Below are positions 1 through 11,253 of a stretch of 64,000 bases of DNA, piece by piece. The translations under genes were made by a program, and so were the position numbers. Each line of letters begins with the position of its first letter. Within the stretch, counting starts at the first letter, position 1. The stretch lies in NCBI GenBank assembly GCA_035280425.1, contig DATEFW010000024.1, positions 186,001-250,000 of the forward strand. Direction: 5' to 3'. The stretch is from QHXW01 sp035280425. GTDB taxonomy: Bacteria > Acidobacteriota > Terriglobia > Bryobacterales > Bryobacteraceae. Under the pieces are notes generated by a model. The model saw only the letters and a program-made list of their open reading frames with translations, did not search any database and was not told where the DNA came from.

Positions 1-854
1 GCGACCGCGACATTCGAGGTCAGGGTCCAGGGCGTGGTGGTCCAGACGAGCAGGGCGGTGCGGTCCTGGCCCTTGATGGGGAAGCGCACGAAGACCGAGG
101 TGTGCGTCGTGATGCGGCGGCCTTCGGCGACTTCCATCTGGGAAAGCCCGGTGCCGCAGCGGCCGCACCAGGGCATGACGTCGTGCCCGCGGTAGATGAA
201 ACCTTCGCTGTGGCACTTTTTGAGAAAGCCCCAGATGGTGTAATTGTTTTCGTCGGAGAAAGTGAAGTAACTGCCGCCGTAAACGGCCGAGCCCAACTTG
301 CGGACAATTTCGCTCGCGCGCGCGGTTTCGGTGCGGCCGCTGGGAAGCGTTACGGTGAGCGTGCGGTCGCCATCGGCCAGAGCTTCGCGGAGAGCGGCGA
401 GGGTTTGGGGATCGTCCCAATCGCACCAATAGCCGAGGCGGATGGACTGCTCGGTCTGGCGCGCGGCGAAAGTCAAGACGCGCTCTTTGCAGGCGCGGAC
501 AAATTTTTCGATGCCGTAATCGCGGATGTCGCGCTTGGTGCCGAGGCCGAGACTTTTTTCGACCTCGACTTCGACCCACAGCCCCTGGCAATCGAAGCCG
601 TTCTGATAGCGCAGCTCGTGGCCGTTCATGGCGTGGTAGCGCTGGTACATGTCTTTGAGCGATCGGCCCCAGGCGTGATGGACGCCCATGGGATTGTTGG
701 CGGTAATGGGGCCATCGAGGAACGACCAGCGCGGGCCGCCGGCATTTTTGCGGCGGAGCTTGTCGAAGACGCGTTGCTCGGCCCAGAAGCGCAGGAGATT
801 GCGCTCGATGGCAGGAAAATCGGGCACTCTGGGCACCGGGCGATAAAGGCTCAT
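1..854 (-). CDS. ileS: Isoleucyl-tRNA synthetase, N-terminal part (runs off the window start)
   Basis: Charges tRNA-Ile with isoleucine in the cytoplasm (class I aminoacyl-tRNA synthetase). Only the first 284 codons are present; the gene continues beyond base 1. Translation of the minus strand from ATG at 854 begins MSLYRPVPRVPDFPAIERN and carries the HIGH-equivalent segment NNPMGVHHAWG at about residues 53-63, then DCQGLWVEVEVEKSLG, a signature of IleRS. Further on come SDENNYTIWGFLKKC and the zinc-type segment MPWCGRCGTGLSQ, and the visible part ends in LLVWTTTPWTLTSN, typical of the start of the editing region. The gene points away from the sugar-phosphate operon, leaving 233 bases between them. 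The family assignment is firm; only the C-terminal catalytic KMSKS half is unseen. Confidence 0.95.
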   Translation of the reverse strand, partial: MSLYRPVPRVPDFPAIERNLLRFWAEQRVFDKLRRKNAGGPRWSFLDGPITANNPMGVHHAWGRSLKDMYQRYHAMNGHELRYQNGFDCQGLWVEVEVEKSLGLGTKRDIRDYGIEKFVRACKERVLTFAARQTEQSIRLGYWCDWDDPQTLAALREALADGDRTLTVTLPSGRTETARASEIVRKLGSAVYGGSYFTFSDENNYTIWGFLKKCHSEGFIYRGHDVMPWCGRCGTGLSQMEVAEGRRITTHTSVFVRFPIKGQDRTALLVWTTTPWTLTSNVAV

Positions 855-1087
855 GAAGGTGAGAGGGCGAAGGACGGATTAAAAATGTCCGGAAGACTAT
901 CTTAGCATTCGTAGGGAAAGCGGAGGCGCGCGAAGGAGTGATCGCGGTCCGGGACAGATCGATACAGATCGTGGGCATCCGGAAAACCTATACTAGCAGC
1001 AGGGCCTGCAATTTAGCGAAGCGGAATAATAAGCAGAAGCATCTACGCGGGTGAAGGATTTCGCCGCGCAAATCCCAGGAGTTCAAG

Positions 1088-3895
1088 ATGAGCCTTGTGA
1101 AAGAGCTGCTGAAATACGGGCAATCGGTCTGGCTGGACTACATTCGCCGCGGGCTGATTACGAGCGGGGAGCTGCGGAGGTACATCGATGACGATGGGCT
1201 GCGCGGCATGACGTCGAACCCGGCGATTTTCGAGAAGGCGATTACGGGGAGCAGCGATTACGCGGATGTGCTGACGAAGCTCGCGCGGGAAAAGGTCACC
1301 GATCCGACGGCGATGTACGAGCGGCTGGCGATCGCCGATATTCAGGACGCGGCGGACATCCTGCGGCCGGTTTACGACCAGACGCGCGCGGGCGATGGGT
1401 ACGTGAGTCTTGAAGTGTCGCCGTATCTCGGGCGGAACACGCAGGGGACGATCGAGGAAGCGCGGCGGCTATGGAAGCTGGTGGCGCGGCCGAACGTGAT
1501 GATCAAGGTGCCGGGGACCGCGGAAGGGGTTCCGGCGGTGCGGCAGTTGATTTCTGAAGGGATCAACGTAAACATCACGTTGCTGTTCGCGATTGAGATG
1601 TACGCGCAGGTGGCGGAGGCATTCGTCGCGGGGCTTGAGGATCGGGCGAAGAAGGGCGGCGATATCAGCCGCGTGGCGAGCGTGGCGAGCTTTTTTGTGA
1701 GCCGGATTGATTCGGCCATCGATCCGGTTCTGGCGGCGAAGCCGGGCGGCGAGGCGCTGTTGGGGAAAGTCGCGGTGGCGAACGCCAAGCTGGCGTACCA
1801 GCGCTACAAGGAGATGATCAAGGGCCAGCGCTGGCAGGCGGTCGAAGGGGACGGGGCGCTGCGGCAGCGGCTATTGTGGGCGAGCACGTCGACGAAAAAT
1901 CCGAAATACAACGATTTGCTGTACGTGGAGGAGCTGATCGGGCGGGAGACGGTGAACACCATGCCGGTTGCGACGATCGACGCTTTCCGCGATCACGGGC
2001 GCCCGCGCAACGGGATCGAGCAGGATCTGGAGGCGGCGTACGACGTGATCGAAAGCCTCGCGAAGCTGGGAATTTCGCTCGAGGCAGTGACCACGCAGCT
2101 GGTTTCCGACGGGCTGAAACTTTTCTCGGAAGCATTCGACAAACTGCTGAACGCGCTGGACACGCGCTGCAAGGTGGGATTCAAGCCCAAGCTGACGGGG
2201 CAAACCTACAAGCTGCCGGAGAAAATTGCGCCGCGGGTGAAGGCGGCGATCGAAGACTGGCAGGTTGCCGGAAAAGTGCGGCGGCTGTGGTCGCGCGATG
2301 CGTCGCTGTGGACGGGAACGGATGAAAGCAGCTGGCTCGGCTGGCTGGCGATTACCGAGGACCAGATCGCGCACGCGCACCATTTGGAGTCGATTGCAAG
2401 CGAGATCAAGCAGTCTGGGTTTCGCGACGCTTTGCTTTTGGGAATGGGCGGATCTAGCCTGGCGCCCGAGGTGATGTCGGAAACGTTCGGGCAAAATGAC
2501 GGATTCCCGCGGATGCATGTGCTCGATTCGACGGACCCGGCGCGGATTCGCATGATCGAATCGCAGATCGATCCGGCGAAGACGCTATTTATTGTTTCGA
2601 GCAAGTCCGGGGGAACGCTCGAGCCTAATATTTTCCAGCAGTATTTCTTCGAGCGAGCGGGCAGGGACGGCAGCCGGTTCATCGCCATTACCGATCCGGG
2701 CTCGAAGATGCAGCAGGTGGCGGAATCGCAGAAGTTCCGGCAGGTATTTTTCGGATGGCCGTCGATTGGAGGGCGCTACTCGGCGCTCTCGGATTTCGGC
2801 ATGGTTCCGTCGGCGGTCATGGGAGTGGATGTAGCGAAGTTTTTGGATCGTACCGAAGAGATGGTGCATGCGTCGACTTCGTGCGTGGCGGCGGATCACA
2901 ACCCGGGCGTGATTCTGGGGGCGATTCTGGGGACGCTGGCCGGGCAGGGGAGGGACAAGGTGACGATCATCGCTTCTCCGGCGATTTACGATCTGGGCGC
3001 GTGGCTGGAGCAGTTGCTGGCGGAGTCGACGGGCAAAGAGGGCAAGGGGCTGATTCCGGTGGATCGGGAGCCGTTGGGCGACCCATCGGTTTACGGCCAG
3101 GATCGCGTGTTCGTTTATGAGCGCTTTACGCCCGAGCCGGACGCCAAGCAGGACGCCGCATTGGAGCAGATCGAGAAGGCGGGGCACCCGGTGGTGCGCA
3201 TCGCGGTGGATGACCGGTATGACATCGGGCAGGAATTTTTCCGGTGGGAGATCGCTACAGCGGTAGCGGGGTCGATTTTGGGCATCAACGCGTTCAACCA
3301 GCCGGATGTTGAGGCGAGCAAAGTCGCGACGCGGAAGCTGACTTCGGAATACGAGAAGACGGGGTCGCTGCCGGCGGAAACGCCGGTGATGGAAGACGGC
3401 GGATTGCGGCTTTATACCGATGCGGAAAATGCGCGGAAGATAGGGGCGGCTGCGGGGAAGGAGCGGACGCTCGTGGGCTACCTGCGGGCGCATCTGAACA
3501 GCCTTGGCGCCGGCGATTACTTCGCGCTGCTCGCTTACATCGAAATGAGCCAGGCGAACGAAGATGCGCTGGGGAAAATGCGGATCGCGGTGCGGGATAA
3601 GAAGAAGGTCGCCACGTGCCTCGGATTCGGGCCGCGGTTTCTGCATTCGACCGGCCAGGCGTACAAAGGCGGCCCCAACACGGGCGTCTTTTTGCAGATC
3701 ACTTGCGATGACGCGAACGATCTGCCGGTGCCGGGCCAGAAGTACACGTTCGGCGTGGTCAAGGCGGCGCAGGCGCGCGGGGATTTTGAAGTGCTGGCGG
3801 AACGAAAGCGGCGGGCGTTGCGGGTGCACCTTGGGCCGGATGTCCGGCGTGGCCTGGCGACGCTGGGCGACGCCATGGCCAAGGCGTTGCGCTAG
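1088..3895 (+). CDS. tal-pgi: Bifunctional transaldolase / glucose-6-phosphate isomerase
   Basis: A 935-residue fusion of two sugar-phosphate enzymes. Residues about 1-370 are a transaldolase of the mycobacterial/cyanobacterial type: GLRGMTSNPAIFEKAI near the N-terminus and the Schiff-base lysine in MIKVPGT (about K140). Residues about 400-935 are phosphoglucose isomerase, with LLLGMGGSSLAPEV and the signature GGRYSALSDFGMVPSAV. The fusion would link the non-oxidative pentose phosphate branch to glycolysis by interconverting fructose-6-phosphate, made by transaldolase, and glucose-6-phosphate. An AGGAG site (1077-1081) lies 6 bases before the ATG. A TATACT hexamer at 989-994 could be the -10 box of the operon, but no convincing -35 was found. 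It is the first gene of a five-gene run with gaps of 11 bases or fewer. Such fusions are known in Acidobacteria and a few other phyla. Confidence 0.96.
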   Translation: MSLVKELLKYGQSVWLDYIRRGLITSGELRRYIDDDGLRGMTSNPAIFEKAITGSSDYADVLTKLAREKVTDPTAMYERLAIADIQDAADILRPVYDQTRAGDGYVSLEVSPYLGRNTQGTIEEARRLWKLVARPNVMIKVPGTAEGVPAVRQLISEGINVNITLLFAIEMYAQVAEAFVAGLEDRAKKGGDISRVASVASFFVSRIDSAIDPVLAAKPGGEALLGKVAVANAKLAYQRYKEMIKGQRWQAVEGDGALRQRLLWASTSTKNPKYNDLLYVEELIGRETVNTMPVATIDAFRDHGRPRNGIEQDLEAAYDVIESLAKLGISLEAVTTQLVSDGLKLFSEAFDKLLNALDTRCKVGFKPKLTGQTYKLPEKIAPRVKAAIEDWQVAGKVRRLWSRDASLWTGTDESSWLGWLAITEDQIAHAHHLESIASEIKQSGFRDALLLGMGGSSLAPEVMSETFGQNDGFPRMHVLDSTDPARIRMIESQIDPAKTLFIVSSKSGGTLEPNIFQQYFFERAGRDGSRFIAITDPGSKMQQVAESQKFRQVFFGWPSIGGRYSALSDFGMVPSAVMGVDVAKFLDRTEEMVHASTSCVAADHNPGVILGAILGTLAGQGRDKVTIIASPAIYDLGAWLEQLLAESTGKEGKGLIPVDREPLGDPSVYGQDRVFVYERFTPEPDAKQDAALEQIEKAGHPVVRIAVDDRYDIGQEFFRWEIATAVAGSILGINAFNQPDVEASKVATRKLTSEYEKTGSLPAETPVMEDGGLRLYTDAENARKIGAAAGKERTLVGYLRAHLNSLGAGDYFALLAYIEMSQANEDALGKMRIAVRDKKKVATCLGFGPRFLHSTGQAYKGGPNTGVFLQITCDDANDLPVPGQKYTFGVVKAAQARGDFEVLAERKRRALRVHLGPDVRRGLATLGDAMAKALR

Positions 3896-3906
3896 GAAGG
3901 AGAGAA

Positions 3907-4926
3907 ATGCAGCTTGGGATGATCGGTCTGGGGCGGATGGGCGCCAACATGGTAAGGCGTCTCATGCGCGGCGGGCACGAGTGCGTCGTCTTCGATAAGA
4001 ACACGGCGGCGGTCGAGCAATTGGCGGGCGAAGGCGCGACGGGGGCGAAGTCGCTCGACGATTTCATCCGGAAGCTGGCCGCGCCGCGTGCGGTGTGGAT
4101 GATGATTCCGGCGGCTCTGGTGGACGGCACGGTGGCGGATCTGGCGAAGCGGCTGAGCAAGGGAGATATCGTCATCGACGGTGGGAATTCGTATTACATC
4201 GACGACATCCGGCGGGCGAAGGAGCTCGAGCCGCGCGGCATTCATTATGTGGACGCCGGCACAAGCGGCGGAGTTTGGGGGCTGGAGCGCGGTTATTGCC
4301 AGATGATCGGCGGGGAACGCGAAGTGGTCGCTCACCTGGATCCGATTTTCAAGACGCTTGCGCCGGGGCGAGGCACGCTGGGGCGAACGCCGGGGCGGGA
4401 AAAAATTCCGGGAACAGCCGAAGACGGGTATCTGCACTGCGGGCCGGCCGGAGCGGGCCACTTCGTGAAGATGGTGCACAACGGCATTGAATACGGCCTG
4501 ATGGCGGCGTACGCGGAGGGGCTGAACATTCTGATGCATGCCAATGCTGGAAAGCGCCAAGCCGGCGCGGATGCGGAGACGGCGCCGCTGCGCAATCCGG
4601 AGCACTACCAGTACGATTTCAACCTCGCGGACATAGCAGAGGTGTGGCGGCGCGGCAGCGTCGTGGCTTCGTGGCTGCTGGATCTGACGGCCATCTCGCT
4701 CGCCGAGGAGCCGGATCTGAAGAAATTCTCTGGCCACGTTGCCGATTCGGGCGAAGGGCGCTGGACCATCATGGCGGCGATCGAGGAATCGGCGCCGGCT
4801 CCTGTGCTCAGCTCGGCGCTCTATGAACGGTTCAGCTCGCGCGGCGAGGACGATTTCGCGGACAAGGTGCTGTCGGCGATGCGTTACCAGTTCGGCGGCC
4901 ACATCGAGCGGGCGGCGGGCGGGTAA
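3907..4926 (+). CDS. gnd: 6-phosphogluconate dehydrogenase, decarboxylating (short NAD-type)
   Basis: Oxidatively decarboxylates 6-phosphogluconate to ribulose-5-phosphate. The protein has 339 residues, matching the short form (GndA/YqeC type, usually NAD-preferring) rather than the 470-residue NADP enzyme. The N-terminal Rossmann motif is GLGRMGANM. Further motifs are GNSYYIDDIRRAKEL, DAGTSGGVWGLERGY and the substrate-site GPAGAGHFVKMVHNGIEYG, which holds the catalytic Lys and Glu. A strong site AGGAAGGAGAG directly precedes the ATG. It follows tal-pgi by 11 bases, and zwf starts 3 bases after its stop. Cofactor preference is inferred from length and family, not proven. Confidence 0.94.
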   Translation: MQLGMIGLGRMGANMVRRLMRGGHECVVFDKNTAAVEQLAGEGATGAKSLDDFIRKLAAPRAVWMMIPAALVDGTVADLAKRLSKGDIVIDGGNSYYIDDIRRAKELEPRGIHYVDAGTSGGVWGLERGYCQMIGGEREVVAHLDPIFKTLAPGRGTLGRTPGREKIPGTAEDGYLHCGPAGAGHFVKMVHNGIEYGLMAAYAEGLNILMHANAGKRQAGADAETAPLRNPEHYQYDFNLADIAEVWRRGSVVASWLLDLTAISLAEEPDLKKFSGHVADSGEGRWTIMAAIEESAPAPVLSSALYERFSSRGEDDFADKVLSAMRYQFGGHIERAAGG

Positions 4927-4929
4927 TTG

Positions 4930-6452
<1,523 letters not shown>

Positions 6453-6456
<4 letters not shown>

Positions 6457-7454
6457 TCCTGGCAGGCGACATCGGCGGCACGCACAGCCGCCTGGCTTTC
6501 TTCGAAGGCGACCCGGCGCACGTGGAAGCGCGGTTTATCGAGGTTTACGAAAATCACGAGCACGCCGGGCTTGCTGAGATCGTAAAAGCGTTCTTGGATG
6601 CGCATCGGGTGCGTGTCGAGTGCGCCTGCTTCGGTGTGCCGGGGCCAGTGCGCGACGGGCGCGTGGAGACGCCGAACTTAAGGTGGGTACTCGATGCGCG
6701 GCAGTTGAGCACAGAACTCGGTTTTCGCGCCGTCAAGCTGGTGAACGATCTCGAAGCCAACGCCTGGGGCATAGCAGCGCTCAAACCGGCGGACTTCATC
6801 GTGCTGCAAAAGGGAAGTCCCGCGGCTTGCGGCAATCTCGCCCTGATCTCCGCCGGAACAGGGCTGGGCGAAGCGGGGCTTGTGGCGGAGGTTTCAGGTT
6901 ACCGGCCGTTCCCTTCCGAAGGCGGCCATGCGGATTTCGGACCGAACAGGGACCTGGAAATTGAATTGTTGCGTCATCTGGCTGGGCGATTTGGGCACGT
7001 CAGCGCTGAGCGGCTGGTTTCCGGGCCGGGGCTGCACAACATCTACGAATTTCTGCGCGACACGGGGCGCGGTTCGGAGCCTGAAGGGCTGGCTGCCGAG
7101 ATTGCACGGGGTGACGCCGGCGCGGTGATCTCGAAGCGCGCGCTCGCAGGCACGCCGGAAATTTGCGTGAAGGCGCTCGATATTTTCGTCTCGATTTACG
7201 GCGCCGAAGCGGGCAATCTGGCGCTCAAGGTGATGGCTTCGGGCGGCGTGTTTATCGGCGGAGGCATTGCGCCGAAAATTGTGCCTAAGCTGAAAGAGGG
7301 CTTGTTTCTCAAAGCGTTCCGCGCCAAGGGCCGAATGGCTAAAGTAATGGAAGATATTCCCGTGCGCGTAATCACGAACGACAAGACCGCGCTTCTCGGT
7401 GCAGGGCGCGTTGCCTTGGCGAGCCGCGAGAGCGCCGGGGTTTCTGGGAGGTGA
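6453..7454 (+). CDS. glk: Glucokinase (ROK-unrelated, Glk family)
   Basis: Phosphorylates glucose with ATP to feed zwf and pgi. Motifs: phosphate-1 LAGDIGGTHSRLAFF at the N-terminus, NDLEANAWGI, ISAGTGLGEAGL and FPSEGGHADFGP, as in the proteobacterial Glk family (PF02685). I prefer the GTG at 6453, which overlaps the zwf stop as GTGA, because GGAGGA at 6440-6445 sits about 7 bases upstream. An earlier GTG at 6438 would add five residues and has no ribosome site. The protein has 333 residues. Confidence 0.93.
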
Positions 7455-7461
7455 ACATTTT

Positions 7462-9546
7462 GTGGCGACACAGATAACGGGCATCGAACTCGATCAGCTT
7501 TGCATTAATACCATCCGCACGCTCTCCATGGATGCGGTGCAGAAGGCCAATTCGGGACATCCGGGCGCGCCCATGGCGCTGGCGCCGGTAGCGTATTGCC
7601 TGTGGCAGCGCTTTCTGCGATTCGATCCCGAAGATCCAATCTGGCCGAACCGCGACCGGTTCGTGCTTTCGAACGGCCACGCCTCGATGCTGCTTTACTC
7701 CATGCTGCACCTGGCCGGTGTGAAAGCCGTCAACCCGCAATACGAAACACTGGGGCAGCTTTCGGTCACGCTCGACGATATCAAACGCTTCCGCCAACTC
7801 GACAGCAAATGTCCGGGGCACCCGGAATACCGTTGGACGTCGGGAGTGGAAACCACGACCGGTCCTCTGGGGCAGGGTGTATCGAACAGCGTGGGCATGG
7901 CCATGGCGCGCTGGTGGATGGCGTCGCGCTATAACCGGCCGGGCTTCGAGATGTTCGATTACAACGTTTACGCGATCTGCGGCGACGGCGACATGATGGA
8001 GGGGGTCTCGAGCGAAGCAGCCTCGCTGGCCGGGCACTGGAAGCTCTCGAATCTTTGCTGGATTTACGACAGCAACAAGATCACCATCGAAGGCCACACG
8101 GACCTGGCGTTCAGTGAAGATGTGGCTACCCGCTTTACGGCTTATGGCTGGAACGTGACCCGCGTCAAAGACGCCAACGATGTGGATGCGATCGGACGGG
8201 CATTGGATATTTTCCATGGCACGCACGACCGGCCGACGTTGATCATCGTGGAAAGCCACATCGCTTTTGGAGCGCCCAATAAGCAGGACACGGCGGCTGC
8301 TCATGGAGAGCCGCTGGGCGAAGAGGAAGTCCGGCTCGCCAAACGAAGCTATGGCTGGCCGGAGGATGCCAAGTTCCTGGTCCCGGACGGTGTTCGGGAG
8401 CATTTTCAGGACGCGATCGGCAAGCGCGGGAGGGAATTACGCGATGGCTGGATGAAGCTATATGAAGGATACAAAAGCAAGTTTCCCGAGCTTGGGGATG
8501 AACTTTACCGCATGCAGCACCGGCAGCTTCCCGAGGGCTGGGATAAGGATCTGCCCGCATTCCCGGCGGATGCGAAAGGCCTCGCGACGCGGGATTCATC
8601 GGGCAAGGTGCTCAATGTGCTGGCGAAAAATGTTCCATGGCTCATGGGCGGCGCGGCCGATTTATACCCATCGACCAAAACACGGCTGACGTTCGATGGC
8701 GCCGGGGACTTCGAGGCCGCCAGTTATGCCGGCCGCAACATGCATTTCGGCATTCGCGAGCACGCCATGGCCGCTATCGTGAACGGCATGTCGCTTTCGA
8801 AGATACGCTCTTTCGGCTCGACGTTTCTGATTTTCAGCGATTACCTGAAACCCGCGCTGCGGTTGAGCGCGCTCATGGAGCTGCCGACGATCTTCGTGTT
8901 CACGCACGATTCGATCGGGCTCGGCGAAGACGGCCCGACGCACCAGCCCGTGGAGCAGCTCGCCATGCTCCGTGCTATTCCGGGGTTGATGACAATCCGG
9001 CCGGCAGATGCCAACGAGGTCGTGGAGAGCTGGAAGGTGATCATGCAGCAGCGCCACAGGCCGGTCGCGCTGGTTTTGACCCGGCAGGGTCTTCCTACGC
9101 TTGACCGTTCCAAGTACGCCGCGGCTGCAGGTGTCCAGAAAGGCGCATATGTGCTCGCCGATGCGATGGGTGGCAAACCGGAGGTGATCCTCATGGCGAC
9201 CGGAAGCGAAGTCGTGGTCTGCGTGCAGGCATACGAACAGCTCACCGCGGAGGGCATCAAGGTGCGGGTTGTCAGCATGCCGTCGTGGGATCTGTTCGAT
9301 CAGCAGAGCCAGGAATATCGGGACAGTGTCATCCCGCCGGGCGTCACGGCCAGAGTGAGCGTGGAACAGGCTTCCACGCTGGGGTGGTGCCGGTACGTCG
9401 GCCCGCAAGGCCAATCGATCGGAATGAAGACGTTTGGAGCTTCGGCGCCGTTAAAAGAAGTACAGAAGAAGTTCGGCTTCGTACCGGAGCACGTGGTGAC
9501 GGCGGCCAAGGGGTTGCTGGCAAGGTCCAAGGGCGGCACGAAGTAG
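7462..9546 (+). CDS. tkt: Transketolase
   Basis: Transfers two-carbon ketol units between sugar phosphates using thiamine diphosphate; here it closes the pentose phosphate cycle with the upstream transaldolase domain. Motifs: KANSGHPGAPMALAP near the N-terminus, the TPP-binding GDGDMMEGVSSEAASLAGH, and FGIREHAMAAIVNG, which holds the catalytic Glu that activates TPP. The GTG at 7462 is preferred: GGGAGG at 7446-7451 lies 10 bases upstream, and the longer frame would run back inside glk. The 694-residue length is normal. It is the last gene of the operon; no clear intrinsic terminator is visible in the 66 bases after it. Confidence 0.95.
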   Translation: MATQITGIELDQLCINTIRTLSMDAVQKANSGHPGAPMALAPVAYCLWQRFLRFDPEDPIWPNRDRFVLSNGHASMLLYSMLHLAGVKAVNPQYETLGQLSVTLDDIKRFRQLDSKCPGHPEYRWTSGVETTTGPLGQGVSNSVGMAMARWWMASRYNRPGFEMFDYNVYAICGDGDMMEGVSSEAASLAGHWKLSNLCWIYDSNKITIEGHTDLAFSEDVATRFTAYGWNVTRVKDANDVDAIGRALDIFHGTHDRPTLIIVESHIAFGAPNKQDTAAAHGEPLGEEEVRLAKRSYGWPEDAKFLVPDGVREHFQDAIGKRGRELRDGWMKLYEGYKSKFPELGDELYRMQHRQLPEGWDKDLPAFPADAKGLATRDSSGKVLNVLAKNVPWLMGGAADLYPSTKTRLTFDGAGDFEAASYAGRNMHFGIREHAMAAIVNGMSLSKIRSFGSTFLIFSDYLKPALRLSALMELPTIFVFTHDSIGLGEDGPTHQPVEQLAMLRAIPGLMTIRPADANEVVESWKVIMQQRHRPVALVLTRQGLPTLDRSKYAAAAGVQKGAYVLADAMGGKPEVILMATGSEVVVCVQAYEQLTAEGIKVRVVSMPSWDLFDQQSQEYRDSVIPPGVTARVSVEQASTLGWCRYVGPQGQSIGMKTFGASAPLKEVQKKFGFVPEHVVTAAKGLLARSKGGTK

Positions 9547-9612
9547 CGGAGGTAAAATCGGTAACGCGCGGCACCGCAAATGCGTCCCTTCATTAACCCA
9601 AAAGGTTGCGGA

Positions 9613-11241
9613 ATGCGGTTACCGTCTTTCATTCTAGGCGCGCTCGTGCTCCTCATCGCCTCCGATCTCCCGCTGCCGGCGCAGTATCCGCCGGGCGGTT
9701 ATCCGGGTGGCGGCTATCCGGCTGGGCAGTACCCCGGCGGCATCGGCGGCATTCCGTTTCCCCGGCGCGGCAAGAAGAAATCGAAAACGAGCAAGCAGGA
9801 GGAGCAAAACCTCGAGCAAGTCACCGGCGTGCTCCGCCGGATGGAGGCAAAAACGATTGTGCTCGAGGCTGAGGACACGCGTATTCTGAACATGGGCCGG
9901 TCGAAGGACACGAAATTCGTCAAAGACGGCGAGGACATCAAGCCCGATGTCCTTAAACCCGGCGATCATTTGGGGATTGAATACAGCGAGGACGACAAGG
10001 GATTTTTGTTCGCCGTGAACGTCATGCTCGAAAAGGAAGGTACGGCGGAGGAAAGGGCCGAGGCGTCGGCGCCGGTAGAGACCTCGGTGCAGACTCAGGA
10101 TCGGAGCTCTGACGATGAGCGGCCGGTGCAACGGCGCAAGGATTCGCCGGCCGAAGCAAAAACCGAGGAAAACCAGAACGCCCCCGGGGCCGCTGCTCCG
10201 CCTCAGAAAAGCGCGGGAGCGCCGCCGCGTTCCCAACCGGCTTCCCAACCCGCTGGCGATTCCGCCAATTTACCCCCGATTGCCCCGCCCGATGCCGGCC
10301 TCGATCTCAATCACATTCCTGCTTCGACCCATAGCGCGGCTGAGGATTCCGCCGATGGACGGCCGGAGCTCAGGCGCGGCAAGCCGCCCAAGCGGAGATC
10401 TGTCCCGCAGGAAGAATCGTCCGAGCCGGTCGAGGTGGCGTCCAATGCTCCACCCGATTCGTCGGCGGCATCGAGATCCGGCGTCATCGAGCCGCCGCCG
10501 CTAGATGCGGAGATCCACGCGCGCCCCGTTGCCGAGATGCCGCCTCCGCCCGATCCCAGAATCCAGAAGGCAACCGCCGCGGCAGTTTCATTCACCGACA
10601 CTCTTCCGAATTACGTCTGCCAGGAGCAGATGGCGCGCTTTGTGAGCGAGACCCACAAAGTAAACTGGCAGCCGATCGACATCGTATCGACGGAAGTAGT
10701 GTATGAAGATCACCGCGAGCGCTATCGCAACATTCAGGTCAACGGAAAAGCCGTAAAAAAGAGAATGGAGGAACTGCCGGGCGCGTGGTCGACGGGCGAA
10801 TTCGGCACCGTGCTCATGGACCTTTTCTCACCCGCAACCGCTGCGGAATTCCGCCGGCGTGGCTCGGCCCGGACCGGCGGCCGGGATGCGTTCGTCTACG
10901 ATTTCCACGTCGACCACCCGCACTCCCACTGGAACATCATGGGGCCATCTCAATCCGTCACCCCGGAGTACAAAGGCTCGGTCTGGATCGATAAGGAGAC
11001 CGAGCGCGTGCTGCGCATCGAGATGGAGGCGCAGCATCTGCCGGAGCAGTTTCCATTCGACAAAGTGGAGTCCGCGACGGACTACGAGTACATCCGAATC
11101 GGCGACGGGCAGTTCCTGCTTCCCGTGCACGCCGAAACGCTGGCTTGCCAGCGGGACAGCAATAACTGCAGCCACAATGTCATCGATTTCCGCAATTACC
11201 ACAAGTACAGCGGTGAGGCCACGATCGAGTTCGGCAAATAA
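9613..11241 (+). CDS. Secreted Pro/Gly-rich protein with an acidobacterial 'LPNYVC' C-terminal domain
   Basis: Function unknown. The chosen ATG at 9613 gives a clear signal peptide (MRLPSFILGALVLLIASD, cleavage near LPAQ); an ATG at 9580 would add 11 residues before it. Residues about 20-45 are a GYPGG-type repeat rich in Gly, Pro and Tyr, followed by a basic patch (RRGKKKSKTSKQ). A folded segment of about 75 residues (LEQVTGVLRRMEAKTIVLE) resembles small beta domains. A low-complexity Pro/Ala/Ser linker covers about 150-320, and a C-terminal domain begins at SFTDTLPNYVCQEQMARF. Proteins with an LPNYVC-like start to this domain are common in Acidobacteria, but their role is not established. 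It probably acts in the periplasm or outer envelope. Confidence 0.75.
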   Translation: MRLPSFILGALVLLIASDLPLPAQYPPGGYPGGGYPAGQYPGGIGGIPFPRRGKKKSKTSKQEEQNLEQVTGVLRRMEAKTIVLEAEDTRILNMGRSKDTKFVKDGEDIKPDVLKPGDHLGIEYSEDDKGFLFAVNVMLEKEGTAEERAEASAPVETSVQTQDRSSDDERPVQRRKDSPAEAKTEENQNAPGAAAPPQKSAGAPPRSQPASQPAGDSANLPPIAPPDAGLDLNHIPASTHSAAEDSADGRPELRRGKPPKRRSVPQEESSEPVEVASNAPPDSSAASRSGVIEPPPLDAEIHARPVAEMPPPPDPRIQKATAAAVSFTDTLPNYVCQEQMARFVSETHKVNWQPIDIVSTEVVYEDHRERYRNIQVNGKAVKKRMEELPGAWSTGEFGTVLMDLFSPATAAEFRRRGSARTGGRDAFVYDFHVDHPHSHWNIMGPSQSVTPEYKGSVWIDKETERVLRIEMEAQHLPEQFPFDKVESATDYEYIRIGDGQFLLPVHAETLACQRDSNNCSHNVIDFRNYHKYSGEATIEFGK

Positions 11242-11253
11242 AAAGCGCGCGTT

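Noticed and set aside
102..905. Long plus-strand reading frame at the window start
   Set aside because: It is exactly antisense to ileS, whose motifs are clear on the minus strand; its translation has no family features.
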